A DNA stretch of 64,000 nt from Candidatus Fermentibacterota bacterium (lineage in GTDB: Bacteria; Fermentibacterota; Fermentibacteria; Fermentibacterales; JCC-6). This document shows, piece after piece, positions 16,609-26,200 of the stretch (position 1 is its first letter; every line of letters starts with the position of its first letter). Position numbers and translations under genes: made by a program. The notes beneath the pieces were generated by a model. It saw nothing but the letters and a program-made list of their open reading frames with translations. It was not told where the DNA came from and ran no database searches. Where the stretch lies: the NCBI GenBank assembly GCA_014728175.1, contig WJMA01000036.1, positions 1 to 64,000 on the forward strand, read 5' to 3'.

Positions 16609-17469
16609 TCAGCGGATTAGGGAACCGGCATCCCTTCGCTGCTTGGGCTGGGGGCTCTCGGCCGGGAAGCCCACCGGAGTGACGGTAGCCACGTGGTGTT
16701 CCAATGGGATTCCCAGGCAATCCTTTACCTCTGCCCGGTCCATACCCGCCATCCAGCAGGTCCCCAAGCCATGGACCGTTGCCGCCAGGATGAAGTGGTA
16801 GGCCGCTATGCACGCGTCCTGCACGTAACCACCAGATTTGGAAGGGTCGCTGCATGCAGCCACCGCCATGGGCGCCTCGCCGATGGGAGCCGAGCTGGAC
16901 CCTCGCAGGCCGGCCAGAAACTCCAGGTTTTCCCGGTTGCTGGTGGCCACGAAGTAGTACGACTCGCTGTGCCGGGAGGTCGGACTGTACCGGCAGAGTT
17001 CCAGTACCTGTTGAAGCTTCTCCTCGGGTATTTTAGTGTCAAGGAAACGCCTTACGCTCCTTCTCGATACTAAAAGGTCGCAACCACTTACTATCGGCTC
17101 TGTTGGATGCAGAAAAGCCTGGAACTCCAACCGCCTGCCTTCGGGATCGCTGGCGAAGAATTGATAGATCCCGTACTTCTCGCTCTCCTCGGGGGCGCTC
17201 TCCGCCCTGTCGGTCAGCCTTTGGTACATCCGGTCTACTCCGGCCCTGTCCGGGTACACGAAGGTCAGCAGGCCGTCGAAGCTGTCCGTTCCCCGGTCGC
17301 AAAATCCCAGAACCATGTTGCCGTGCCGTAAGAGCAGGCAATCGGCCTGTCTCAGCCATACGGTCATGCCCAGCTGGTCCTGGTAGAAGTTTCTTACGCC
17401 TTCCAGGTCGGTGGCCTTCAGAAAGACTATCCCCGAAGCTGCCCGGGGGTATCCGACGGTATCGCCCAT
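16609..17469 (-). CDS. VOC (glyoxalase-like) domain fused to nitroreductase
   Basis: 286 residues. Residues ~10-118 form a vicinal-oxygen-chelate domain (FLKATDLEGVRNFYQDQLGM, FFASDPEGRRLEFQAF). Residues ~125-280 form a small nitroreductase domain (SRRSVRRFLDTKIPEEKLQQ with the FMN-binding Arg/Ser region; AAVHGLGTCWM-like block, ending EHHVATVTPVGFP). It probably reduces a quinone or nitro compound, or modifies a bound ligand sensed by the VOC domain. It lies eight bases after the anti-sigma gene, so it is part of the ECF operon. Confidence 0.85.
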   Translation of the reverse strand: MGDTVGYPRAASGIVFLKATDLEGVRNFYQDQLGMTVWLRQADCLLLRHGNMVLGFCDRGTDSFDGLLTFVYPDRAGVDRMYQRLTDRAESAPEESEKYGIYQFFASDPEGRRLEFQAFLHPTEPIVSGCDLLVSRRSVRRFLDTKIPEEKLQQVLELCRYSPTSRHSESYYFVATSNRENLEFLAGLRGSSSAPIGEAPMAVAACSDPSKSGGYVQDACIAAYHFILAATVHGLGTCWMAGMDRAEVKDCLGIPLEHHVATVTPVGFPAESPQPKQRRDAGSLIR

Positions 17470-17477
17470 ATCCTCTC

Positions 17478-17942
17478 CTAATCCTCGGGTATGACTCGTG
17501 CTATCAGGGTAGCCAGGCCGGCCAGAGCTATACCGACCAGCAGCCAGGATCCCAGTATCCCGGTGGAGGCAAGGGAGGCGAAGTTGCGTTGTACTATCCT
17601 GAGCATGGCCTCCAGCTGACGATCGGTGCTGGGGGGCAGCAGACGGGCCAGGGAAGTAACCAGAAGGGCAACGGCGGCCACCATGCCGGCAATACCGGCC
17701 AGAGACTTCCAGGGGAAGGTGGGCTTGTAGGCCAGAAGGAGTCTCTTGCGCACCTGCAGACGCAATCGGGCCGGGGCCTCCGCCCCGTCGGCCAGCCGGC
17801 CGCTAATCGCCCTCTCCAGCTCCAGCTCTCTTTGGCAAAGACGGCAGCCGGCCAGATGCTCTTCGAAATCCGCCCGCTCTTCCGGCTTCAGCATACCGGT
17901 CAGGTATGCCAGAACCTTATCCGATCTGCTGCAAGAGGTCAT
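17478..17942 (-). CDS. zinc-finger anti-sigma factor (zf-HC2 type)
   Basis: 154 residues. The cytosolic N-terminus carries FEEHLAGCRLC, the H-x3-C-x2-C zinc-binding anti-sigma motif, and another Cys precedes it. Membrane helices lie at ~78-100 and ~128-150. It is expected to hold the preceding ECF sigma at the membrane until a signal arrives. Its start overlaps the sigma gene by 26 bp, consistent with 1:1 coupled synthesis. Confidence 0.88.
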   Translation of the reverse strand: MTSCSRSDKVLAYLTGMLKPEERADFEEHLAGCRLCQRELELERAISGRLADGAEAPARLRLQVRKRLLLAYKPTFPWKSLAGIAGMVAAVALLVTSLARLLPPSTDRQLEAMLRIVQRNFASLASTGILGSWLLVGIALAGLATLIARVIPED

Positions 17943-18480
17943 CCTCGAACCCTTTCAGTTTCTTGCGCAGCCTCTGCCGGGCTCTGTACAGGTAAACCCT
18001 GACGTTGCCCTCGGGTATATCCAGTATCTTGCCCACCTCCGCAAGGCTCAGCTCCTCGTAGTAGGCAAGGGTGAGTAGCTCTCTGTCCCTCTCTCCGAGC
18101 TTCATCAGAGCGTTCTCTATTATCTTCGAACCGGTCAGGTGGGCCGGAGGATCGTCCTCGGTGGCGGTCTCGATCTCCAGGGTCCGGTCCAAACCGGTAA
18201 GCTCCCTCTTGCCCTTCCTCACATGGTCCAGGGCAGTTCTTCTGGCGATGGAGCACAGCCAGGATACGAAAGACTCCGGTTTGCGCAGCGTATGCAGCTT
18301 ACTGAAAGCCTTTACGAACGTCTCCTGGCTGAGGTCTTCCGCCATGTCCGTATCCCTGGCTATCCTCAGGCTGAGGCCATACACCAGATCTCCATATCTC
18401 TCGGCCAGCCTGCCGAACGCCTCCCTGCTGCCGCTCTTTGCCCTCTCGACCAGCTCGGAGACCGCAGGCTCCGCCGTCAA
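17917..18480 (-). CDS. ECF-type RNA polymerase sigma factor
   Basis: 187 residues. Region 2 spans ~10-85 (FGRLAERYGDLVYGLSLRI, MAEDLSQETFVKAF) and region 4 ~125-180 (LTLAYYEELSLAEVGKILDIPEGNVRVYLYRAR). No other sigma regions are present. It probably drives its own operon and others in response to an envelope or redox signal sensed through the anti-sigma factor. Its start overlaps the stop of the upstream membrane gene by four bases. Confidence 0.93.
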   Translation of the reverse strand: MTAEPAVSELVERAKSGSREAFGRLAERYGDLVYGLSLRIARDTDMAEDLSQETFVKAFSKLHTLRKPESFVSWLCSIARRTALDHVRKGKRELTGLDRTLEIETATEDDPPAHLTGSKIIENALMKLGERDRELLTLAYYEELSLAEVGKILDIPEGNVRVYLYRARQRLRKKLKGFEDDLLQQIG

Positions 18481-18845
18481 CTCACACTACGCCTTCTACC
18501 AAGCAGCAACCATGTCAGAATGAAGGCGGCTCCCAGAACCACCAGGAATATCCCTCCGGCAGAGGTCTCCAATACTCCCAGGAGCAACCCTATCAGTATC
18601 GTGCCTATCCCGATGCCGGCAACGATTATTCCCGCAATGAGGAAGCCGTTGCTGCTCTTCTGGTTTTCCATCATGGAGATGACTTCCTCTATCTCCTGTA
18701 TGCTTCTGCCCGCTTCGGTGGCCTTGATTGCCGTATCGTACCTCTTCATGCGCTTTCGGTGGTTGTGAACCAGCACCAGCACCACGATGGCGATCGGACC
18801 GCCCAGCGACAACAGCACCGCCAGTACTCCGGGGACGTCGGTCAT
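18477..18845 (-). CDS. DUF6249-like membrane protein, first gene of the ECF operon
   Basis: 122 residues; the ATG at 18845 has AAGGAGG upstream. An N-terminal helix (residues ~8-27) is followed by a basic linker (HNHRKRMKRYDTAIKATEAG) and two C-terminal membrane helices. It resembles DUF6249 proteins, which often accompany ECF sigma/anti-sigma pairs. A role in sensing is possible but not shown by the sequence. Confidence 0.75.
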   Translation of the reverse strand: MTDVPGVLAVLLSLGGPIAIVVLVLVHNHRKRMKRYDTAIKATEAGRSIQEIEEVISMMENQKSSNGFLIAGIIVAGIGIGTILIGLLLGVLETSAGGIFLVVLGAAFILTWLLLGRRRSVS

Positions 18846-18916
18846 GATTCTCCTCCTTGGATCCGGGTTACAGAGACTTCCTCCGCTACCTACAAGACGC
18901 CTCGGAGGACGATTCG

Positions 18917-20515
18917 TTACATGCGGACGGGCCGGTCAGGTGCCATCAGAGGCATCAGGGACTCTTCGAGGTTCAGCTCCAGCCGGGCCGACCATATCCT
19001 GCTACGATCGAAACTCCGCAGGAAGCTTCCTACGATGAGCTCTCCGCTCTGTTCCACCCTTCCCCTGTACACCTCCCTGCCGTTGCAGAGCACAACGACG
19101 TCTTCATCCAGGTCCACCATTCCGGGATGGAGCAGAAGTCCGAGCCTGCACAGCCTGTTCACGTCCAGCTCGAAGGTGTTGCCTCTTCTTACGGCCTCCA
19201 CCCTGACCGCGGGGGCGGACCTGGACAAGAGCCAGTAGTACTCCGGAGGGTTGAAACGGTCCTCTATGTCCAGCCTGTCCCCGTTCCTGAGGATGCTCAG
19301 GGAGAACGGATCTCCGGCCCTCAGGCCCTCCTCCAGCTCGTACAGCTCCTCGAGATCGGAGACCTCGCTACCCTGGAAGCTGACTATCACGTCGCCGGAC
19401 TGAAACCCCATTCGAGTGGCGGGAAGGTCGCCATCCACCACGGCGGATATTCTGACTCCCTCTCCCTCGTACTCGTAGTCAGGGTAGAAGCCGAACATCA
19501 GGCGGTCGGACACCAGCACCGTGTTGTACTCGAAGTCCTCTCCCACCAGGGGCCAGGGGATTATGGAGTCCACGCACAGCCAGTCGCAGCGCGAGGGCTC
19601 TCCCGCTTTCCAGACTACGGAATCCGGAAAGCGTTCCCGTTGTGTAGTGTCTAGGAAACATATTACGTCATCCACGAATTCCCTCAAATAGGCCGGATCG
19701 TGCTCGTAGCCGTAAAACGTTGAGTACTCCAGGTCGGCGCCGGCGGCGAGGGCTAGATCTACGGTCGGTTCCATCCTGGAGATCGGATAGAGACCGTCCA
19801 TGTCGCTATGGGTTGCCAGCCCGGGGCGGTTGGAAAGGCTGGGAAGGTAGGTCTCCCGGGAGCCGTCCAGCGACGCCACTCCCAGGTGGCCGGAAAAGGC
19901 CATGTAACCGGCGAAGGGCGAAGGGTAAAGCATCATCAGGGCCCAGCTTCCCGAGGCCCCGTCGGAGAAGCCTCCCACGAACACCCTGGAATCGTCTACG
20001 TTCAGCCTGCCTTTCATCTCCCGCACTATTTCCAATACGCCTAGCTGACCGTTCTCGTCCCACCAGGTTGCGCCCAGCTGCGCGCAGGGGAGAACGATGA
20101 CGTACCCCGCATCCAGCATATCGGGGATCAGGGGCCAGTCCTCCAGTACCGTCTCATCGTAACTGGCGAGCTCCTCAGTGCTCACCCCCCCGTGGAGCCA
20201 CACCACCATGGGATTGGGCCGGGAGTGGTCGTAGGAGCCGGGGAGTACGTAGTAGTAGTGACGCCAAACGCTGTCCGGATAGAGCAGGGAGTCCTCCATC
20301 AAGGCTCCAGTTGCCGGGACCTCTTCCTCCAGCGGAAGCGACCCTTCCAGAGTGCCTAAAAGATTGGAAGGCCGGGAAAGCGTTCCGGAAGAATCGATTA
20401 TGGTCTGTACCCTTATCTGCGAGGAGGAGAGACCCGGCTCATCCGCCCATGCCTGCAGAAGACCAACGAAAACCAGAGCAAGGAACACGCTTCTCATCTC
20501 ATACCCCATTCGCAT
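18917..20515 (-). CDS. secreted alpha/beta-hydrolase (esterase) with C-terminal PDZ domain
   Basis: 532 residues with an N-terminal signal peptide ending near QAWADE. Residues ~75-330 form an alpha/beta-hydrolase of the feruloyl esterase/prolyl-oligopeptidase-like type: PNPMVVWLHGGV (oxyanion side), VGGFSDGASGSW (nucleophile Ser in GxSxG) and a downstream His (YEHDPAYLREF). Residues ~375-450 match a PDZ domain (GDLPATRMGFQSGDVIVSFQG). A final ~80-residue beta-rich region is unassigned. Probably a periplasmic or surface esterase or peptidase. The ATG at 20497 is an alternative start. Confidence 0.82.
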   Translation of the reverse strand: MRMGYEMRSVFLALVFVGLLQAWADEPGLSSSQIRVQTIIDSSGTLSRPSNLLGTLEGSLPLEEEVPATGALMEDSLLYPDSVWRHYYYVLPGSYDHSRPNPMVVWLHGGVSTEELASYDETVLEDWPLIPDMLDAGYVIVLPCAQLGATWWDENGQLGVLEIVREMKGRLNVDDSRVFVGGFSDGASGSWALMMLYPSPFAGYMAFSGHLGVASLDGSRETYLPSLSNRPGLATHSDMDGLYPISRMEPTVDLALAAGADLEYSTFYGYEHDPAYLREFVDDVICFLDTTQRERFPDSVVWKAGEPSRCDWLCVDSIIPWPLVGEDFEYNTVLVSDRLMFGFYPDYEYEGEGVRISAVVDGDLPATRMGFQSGDVIVSFQGSEVSDLEELYELEEGLRAGDPFSLSILRNGDRLDIEDRFNPPEYYWLLSRSAPAVRVEAVRRGNTFELDVNRLCRLGLLLHPGMVDLDEDVVVLCNGREVYRGRVEQSGELIVGSFLRSFDRSRIWSARLELNLEESLMPLMAPDRPVRM

Positions 20516-20556
20516 GAAGCCACCTTAACGTTCCTCGAAGATAACCCGCCCTCCCC

Positions 20557-21429
20557 CTAGCCGAACAGCTTTAGCTGCCTGGCCTCGAAAGGCTCGTAGA
20601 ACCGCATGTAGGGGGCTACGTCGTACTCGTTGCACAGCCCCTCGAAGACCTCGTGCAGCCGCTCGTGCCTTCTCGCCGAGCAGTGGTAGCTGTCGCCGTA
20701 GGCCTTCTCGTACTTATCCCTAGCGCCGGGATACAGCCTGTCCAGCTGGCGGTAGTAATACTCGCGCTGACCGTCGCGCAAGGTCATCCCGAACCAGGGA
20801 AGAACGAACCGGGCCCCGGCATCGACCGCCCTCCTGAAAACCGCCACCACGTTCTCCTCGCTGTCGGTCAGGAAGGGCAGTACCGGCATAAGGGCCACTC
20901 CGGCGTATATCCCTTTGGCCCGTAGCGTTCTCAGGGCCCTCATCCTTGCGGTTACCGAAGGGGCGCCCGGCTCCAGCCTGGCGGCCGTCTCGTCTTCCGC
21001 CGCCGTCACCGAGAAGCTGACCGCACTGTACACCCTGCCCATGCTCTGCAGAAGGTCGATGTCGCGCATGACCAGGTCGCTCTTTGTCATCACGTGTACC
21101 GGAAAGCCGTTCTCCTCCAGGGCCTCCAGGGCCCGCCTGGTTAGCTTCAGCCTTTTCTCCAGCGGCTGGTAGGGGTCGCTCATGGCTCCCGTCCCCACGG
21201 TTCCCTTGCGGCGTATCCGGGGCAACCTTTCCCGCAGCAGGTGTATGGCGTTGGCCTTCACCGCCACCCTCTCGAAGCTCCGGATTCCGTAGCGGTCGCT
21301 GCGGGAGTCGCAGTAGATGCAGCCGTGCCTGCACCCCCGATAGAGATTCATGGTGTAGCTCAGGCCGAACCAGGTGTCGGGCTGTTTCACTCTGTTCAGT
21401 ATGGTCTTGCACTCTATCTGCATAGTCAT
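20557..21429 (-). CDS. SPL-family radical SAM protein
   Basis: 290 residues. YRGCRHGCIYCDSRSDRYG carries the CxxxCxxC [4Fe-4S] motif. GAMSDPYQPLEKRLKLTR and VMTKSDLVMRDIDLL follow, the typical blocks of the spore-photoproduct-lyase-like (Rv2578c-type) family. Most members have no known substrate; they may act in nucleic-acid repair. It is a single gene with a 184-bp upstream gap. Confidence 0.85.
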   Translation of the reverse strand: MTMQIECKTILNRVKQPDTWFGLSYTMNLYRGCRHGCIYCDSRSDRYGIRSFERVAVKANAIHLLRERLPRIRRKGTVGTGAMSDPYQPLEKRLKLTRRALEALEENGFPVHVMTKSDLVMRDIDLLQSMGRVYSAVSFSVTAAEDETAARLEPGAPSVTARMRALRTLRAKGIYAGVALMPVLPFLTDSEENVVAVFRRAVDAGARFVLPWFGMTLRDGQREYYYRQLDRLYPGARDKYEKAYGDSYHCSARRHERLHEVFEGLCNEYDVAPYMRFYEPFEARQLKLFG

Positions 21430-21613
21430 ACCAACCGTCCGCCCCTTAGTATTATTCCATCCTCACAGTGAACTACACATATGTTTACCTCTAAGATTAA
21501 CCTCCGTCAACCCCGGGGATATTCCTATCCTTTTGAGCTTTTAGCATGAAATTACCAAGCAATAGGAAAATGCTGAATTCTTGTTTTCTTGTATAAGGCT
21601 TCTATGCCATTTT

Positions 21614-22381
21614 TTAGGGGGTTTTTTGAGTTTTTTGAAAAACGTCCCGGAAGTAGTTTTTGACGACGGCGGGTTCGGTACCGGTGATGTCGAAGAAGAT
21701 GTCCTGGAGATCTTCCCTGGGTACGTCGGAGGTGAGCATAACCCTTCTGAGGCGGCCTTCGTGGATTATTCCCAGCCGGTCGCAGAACCTGTGGGCCACC
21801 GGAAGCGTATGGGTGGAGAGGACCATAGCCGCGCCATTGTCCACAGCCGACCGGGCCATCCGGTAAAAGGTCTCCGCGGTGGCCGGATCCAGACCCACCA
21901 GGGGCTCGTCTATGGCGTAAAGCCTGGGAACCGCGATGAAGGCGGAGCTGAGGACCACCCTCTGGACCATGCCGTGGGAGTAGGACTCCGCCCGGGTGTC
22001 CAGCCAGCCTTTCATGTCAAACAGCCTCTCGTGGAACTCTATCCTTCTCTCCAGCTCCTCGGGGTCGATCCGCCGCAGCCTTCCGGTGAACCTGAGGAAC
22101 TCCCTGCCGGTAAGCTTGGGGTAAACGGTGGGCTCGTCGGGTACGTAGGCGGTGACCCTGCGGGCGTCATCCTGGTTCTGCAGGGCGTCGATGGAGTCTA
22201 TCTCCACACTTCCACTGTCCGGGTAGACCAGGCCGGCGACTATGCGCAGGGTGGTGGTCTTGCCGGCCCCGTTGGGGCCCAGCAGGCCGAAGATCTCGCC
22301 CTCCCGAACCTCCAGGCTCAGGTCGTCCAGGGCCACGCTGTCGTCGTAGCTCTTGCGCAGCGACCGCAGGCTCAGGATCAA
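21614..22381 (-). CDS. ABC transporter ATP-binding protein without adjacent permease
   Basis: 255 residues. Walker A GPNGAGKTT, signature SYSHGMVQRV, Walker B RLYAIDEPLVGLDP and H-loop STHTLPV. It is the CcmA/NatA-type ATPase of ABC-2 exporters, but no permease gene lies on either side. Its start overlaps the ftsY stop by four bases (ATGA). The signature is SHG rather than SGG. It may work with a permease encoded elsewhere. Confidence 0.9.
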   Translation of the reverse strand: MILSLRSLRKSYDDSVALDDLSLEVREGEIFGLLGPNGAGKTTTLRIVAGLVYPDSGSVEIDSIDALQNQDDARRVTAYVPDEPTVYPKLTGREFLRFTGRLRRIDPEELERRIEFHERLFDMKGWLDTRAESYSHGMVQRVVLSSAFIAVPRLYAIDEPLVGLDPATAETFYRMARSAVDNGAAMVLSTHTLPVAHRFCDRLGIIHEGRLRRVMLTSDVPREDLQDIFFDITGTEPAVVKNYFRDVFQKTQKTP

Positions 22382-23271
22382 GCCGACAGCTCCTCCAATC
22401 CCAGAAGGGCCCTGACGTAAGCGGATGGTTCGAACTCCACCAAATCGTCCAGCCCCTCCCCCACTCCCACGTAGGCTACGGGGATGTCCAGCCGGCTGGC
22501 CATGGCCAGCACGGCTCCGCCTTTGGCCGTGCCGTCCAGCTTGGTCACCACTATGCCGGTCACGGGAAGGGCCTCACCGAAGCTCTGCGCCTGGGAGATG
22601 GCGTTCTGCCCCACCGTTCCGTCCAGCACCAGCAGGGTTCTGTGAGGAGCTCCCTGCAGGGCCTTGCCGCATACCCGGTGGATCTTGGAGAGCTCGGCCA
22701 TCAGATCGTCCCTGGTTTGAATCCGACCCGCGGTATCTACGAGCAGCCTGTCGTAATCCCCGGCCAGGGACTTCTTGATGGCGTCGAAGGCCACCGCTCC
22801 GGGATCCGAGCCGTGCTGCTGGGTGAGGACCTCGGCGCCCAGGCGGTCTCCCCAGATCTGCAGCTGCTCGGCCGCCGCCGCCCTGTAGGTATCGGCGCAG
22901 GCCAGCAGCACTCTCTCCCCCCGGACCTGGTACCTGGCGGCCAGGCGAGCGATAACGGTGGTTTTCCCCGAGCCGTTCACCCCCACCACCAGAACCACCT
23001 CCGGTCGGGCAGAGGTTTCCTCGGCCTTCCTGGTGGGCAGGCGCTCGGCCAGCATCGAGGCCAGCTTCTCCCTGTAGTCTTCCTCGCCGCCGGCCATGCG
23101 GGGAAGCTCTTCCATCACCATCTCGGTCAGCTCCCAGCCCAGGTCGCTTCCCAGGAGGAGCTCCTCGGCCTCCTCCATCGTCTCCTCGTCCAACCTGGGT
23201 CCGCCCAGCACTTTGGACAGTCCCTTGCCCAGAGCGTCTCGGCTCTTCCTCAAACCCTCGAAAAGCCCCAT
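22378..23271 (-). CDS. ftsY: signal recognition particle receptor FtsY
   Basis: 297 residues: a short N domain (~1-90) and a G domain (~95-295) with no long acidic A domain. SRP-GTPase motifs are GVNGSGKTT (G1), [11 protein letters not shown] (G2), DTAGR (G3) and [10 protein letters not shown] (G4), with the closing [14 protein letters not shown]. It docks the SRP-ribosome complex at the membrane for cotranslational insertion. It sits directly behind smc, a common bacterial order. Confidence 0.96.
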   Translation of the reverse strand: MGLFEGLRKSRDALGKGLSKVLGGPRLDEETMEEAEELLLGSDLGWELTEMVMEELPRMAGGEEDYREKLASMLAERLPTRKAEETSARPEVVLVVGVNGSGKTTVIARLAARYQVRGERVLLACADTYRAAAAEQLQIWGDRLGAEVLTQQHGSDPGAVAFDAIKKSLAGDYDRLLVDTAGRIQTRDDLMAELSKIHRVCGKALQGAPHRTLLVLDGTVGQNAISQAQSFGEALPVTGIVVTKLDGTAKGGAVLAMASRLDIPVAYVGVGEGLDDLVEFEPSAYVRALLGLEELSA

Positions 23272-23272
23272 T

Positions 23273-26200
23273 CTAGGCCTCGACCTCCTCCAGCCTTACC
23301 GTGGTGGCGGTGGATACCCCGCTCTCCTGCATGGTTATTCCGTACAGGATGTCGGCCGCCTCCATGGTCCTCTTATTATGGGTTATCACGATGAACTGGG
23401 TCTTTTCCATGAAGCTCCTCAGAAGGTCCACGAAGCGGTCTATGTTGGAGTCGTCCAGCGGAGCGTCCAGCTCGTCCAGGAGGCAGAACGGCGATGGCTT
23501 GACCAGGTACAGAGCGAACAGAAGGGCGACCGCGGTGAGGGCACGCTCGCCGTCGGACAGCGCGGACACGTTCTTCAGGGTCTTGCCCCTGGGGCTGGCC
23601 AGGATGCGGACCCCGCTCTCCAACGGGTCCTCGGCGTCCACCGCCACTATGTCCGCCTGGCCTCCCCCGAACAGACGCATGAACAGCTCCCTGAAATTGC
23701 CCCTGACGTCCTCGAAGGTTCTCTCGAAGCGGAGGGTGGCAGTCCGGTTGATCTCGTCGATGGCCTGCAGCAGCGAAGCCCTGGCCCCCAGCAGGTCCTC
23801 GCGCTGCTCGGTCAGGAACTGCAGCCGCTTCTTCGCCTCCTCGTACTCCTCCACGGCCAGCATGTTCACCGGGCCCAGCCTTTCCCTGTAACCCGTCTGC
23901 CGTTCCAACTCCTTCCGCAACTTCTCGTCGGAAAACTCGTAGTACTTGCTTCCGGCCTTTGGTAGCACCAGCTCGGCCTCGTCCAGCTCCTCCAGCCTGC
24001 TTTGAAGCAGAGCGGCCTCCCCTGACAGCTCGGTGCGCCTTTCCCTGGTGGACGATAATTCCTCGCTGACGCCGGAGTGGCGGTTCTCCAGCTCCGCCAT
24101 ACCCTGCAGAACCTCTCCCCTGGCCTTGCTAAGGTCTATTCGTTTTCGCTCGGCCTCCTGTCTTTTCCCGTCCAGCCTATCGGACTGCTCCTCCAGCTCC
24201 TCCGCTCTCTTCCGCAGGTTCTCCAGTTCCTTCCGGTTCTCCTCTATCCTCTTCCCGGCGGCCTCGGCGCTCCGACGAGCCTGCTCGGAATCCCTCTCCA
24301 GCCTGGCCACCGTCTCGTCCAGTCTTTCCAGGTCGGCCTCCAGCCTGCCGACCACCAGATCGGCCTCGCTCTTCTTCCGGGAGAGCTCCTCCAGGGCCAC
24401 GGTCACCTCTTCCAGCTTTTCCCTGGTCCGCTCCACTTCACCGGCCGCCCTCACCTGACTCTTCCCGGACTCGGTGATCTCCGCCTCCAGGCTCTCGATG
24501 TCCACCTGCTCTTCGGGCTCGGTCTCCCGGGCGGCCGCCCGTAGCTCCTCCATCCGGGCCTTTAGCTGGCGGCGTCTGTTTCGCAGCCCTTCCAGAATGG
24601 CGTCCAGGGCGGCCAGCTTCTTCTCCGCCTCCCTCGATTCGGCCTGCGCCTGCTCCATTCGGGATTCCTCATCGGCGAGCTCTTTGCGCGCTTCGTCGCA
24701 GCGCCCGCGGGCGTCCTCCGTTTCGTCCTCCAGCTCCCGCAGCTCCTCCCGGGCCTCCGAGAGCAGCCCCTCGCGCTCTATGGTTCCGGCCGACTCGTCC
24801 GGGACGCCCAGCCTGACCAGGCCGTCGGCCCGGAAAAGGTCGCCCTCCGGGGTCACGATGTCCAGGTCGGTACGGTTCAAAAACCAATCCAGAGCGGTCT
24901 TCCTGTCCGGGGCCAACACCCCCCTGGCAAGCACGAGGGAAGCTCCGGGCAGAACGGCCTCCACACAGTCGGGCAGCCATCTGGCTCCCCGGGGAAGGTC
25001 CGGTCGAGCCGGCTCTCCTTTCCGGGCCACCGCTACTCTAAGGCCCCCGCTATCGGTCCGATCCGGGCCCAGGTCATCCGTAAGAACCGCGTCCTGGAAG
25101 GCGTCCAGGTAGGCTCCCACCGCCTTGGCCAAATCGGGCCCCACCTCCATGGCCTCCGAGAGCGCCGAGCTCTTCCTGCCGACCTCCGACCGCTCCAGCG
25201 AGGAGATCCTGCTTTCGAGGACCTCCCGCCGGGCTTCCAGGGCCCGGACCTCGGCCTCCTTAGACTCGACGTCTTCCAGCTTCCGCTCCCTCCGGGCCCG
25301 TGCCCGGTCGACCGCTTCCTCTAGCCCGTCCAACTCCTTCCGCAGCTTATTGCGCTTCTCTTCGGTGCCCTCGATCCGGGGCTCGAGCTCCTCCATATCC
25401 TTCTGCGTGGAGTCCCTCTCCAGAGCCAGCCGTACCGCCTCCTCGGACCGCTCCTGCTTTCGGACCAGCTCCTCCCGGTAGGTGCTCTGCAGCTCTTCGG
25501 TGCGCGCCTGGAAATCCTCCATTTTCTTCCGGGCCTTCTCCAACTCTCTCCTGAGGCCGTGCCGGCTCGACCTCCGATCCTCGATCTCGGCACCCAGGTC
25601 GGCGGCTACGATGCGGGAATTCTCCAGCTCTTCGACCTTTCGCTCCCGGGACGCCCCGAGCTCAGCGGCTTCGGCATCGAGCTCCTCCGACCTGCTCCGG
25701 GAATCCCGACCAGCCTGAGCCAACTCGGAAAGCCGGGCTTCGGTGGTGGACATCCTCTCCCTGTATACCGCCAGCTCTCGCTGGGCATCCGCCGACTCCC
25801 TTTCCAGACGGGAGCACTCCGAATGCGACCGGTCCAGGTCGGCCTGCACGTTCTCCAGCCTTGTTCTCTCCGCGCTCAAGCTGCTCTTGGTCGAGGCCTG
25901 GGCCGCCCTAAGGTCCTCCTCCTTCTTCTCCATCTCTTCCAGGGAAGAACCGAGCTCTTCCAGCCTTTCCGACAGGCCCTCCATGCGACGTGATTTCAGA
26001 ACGCCGCGCACCTCCTCGATCTTCCGGGCGGCTTTCTCGTACCGCCGGAAGGCGTTGACCTGTTTCTTCAGGGAGGAGACGGCCGATTCCACCTCCTGCA
26101 CGATGTCCTCTATCCTCTCCAGGTCCCTTCCGGTCGCATCCAGCTTGAGTTCCGCCCTGTGGCGCTGGATCTTGTACCGGGTGATCCCGGCGGCCTGATC

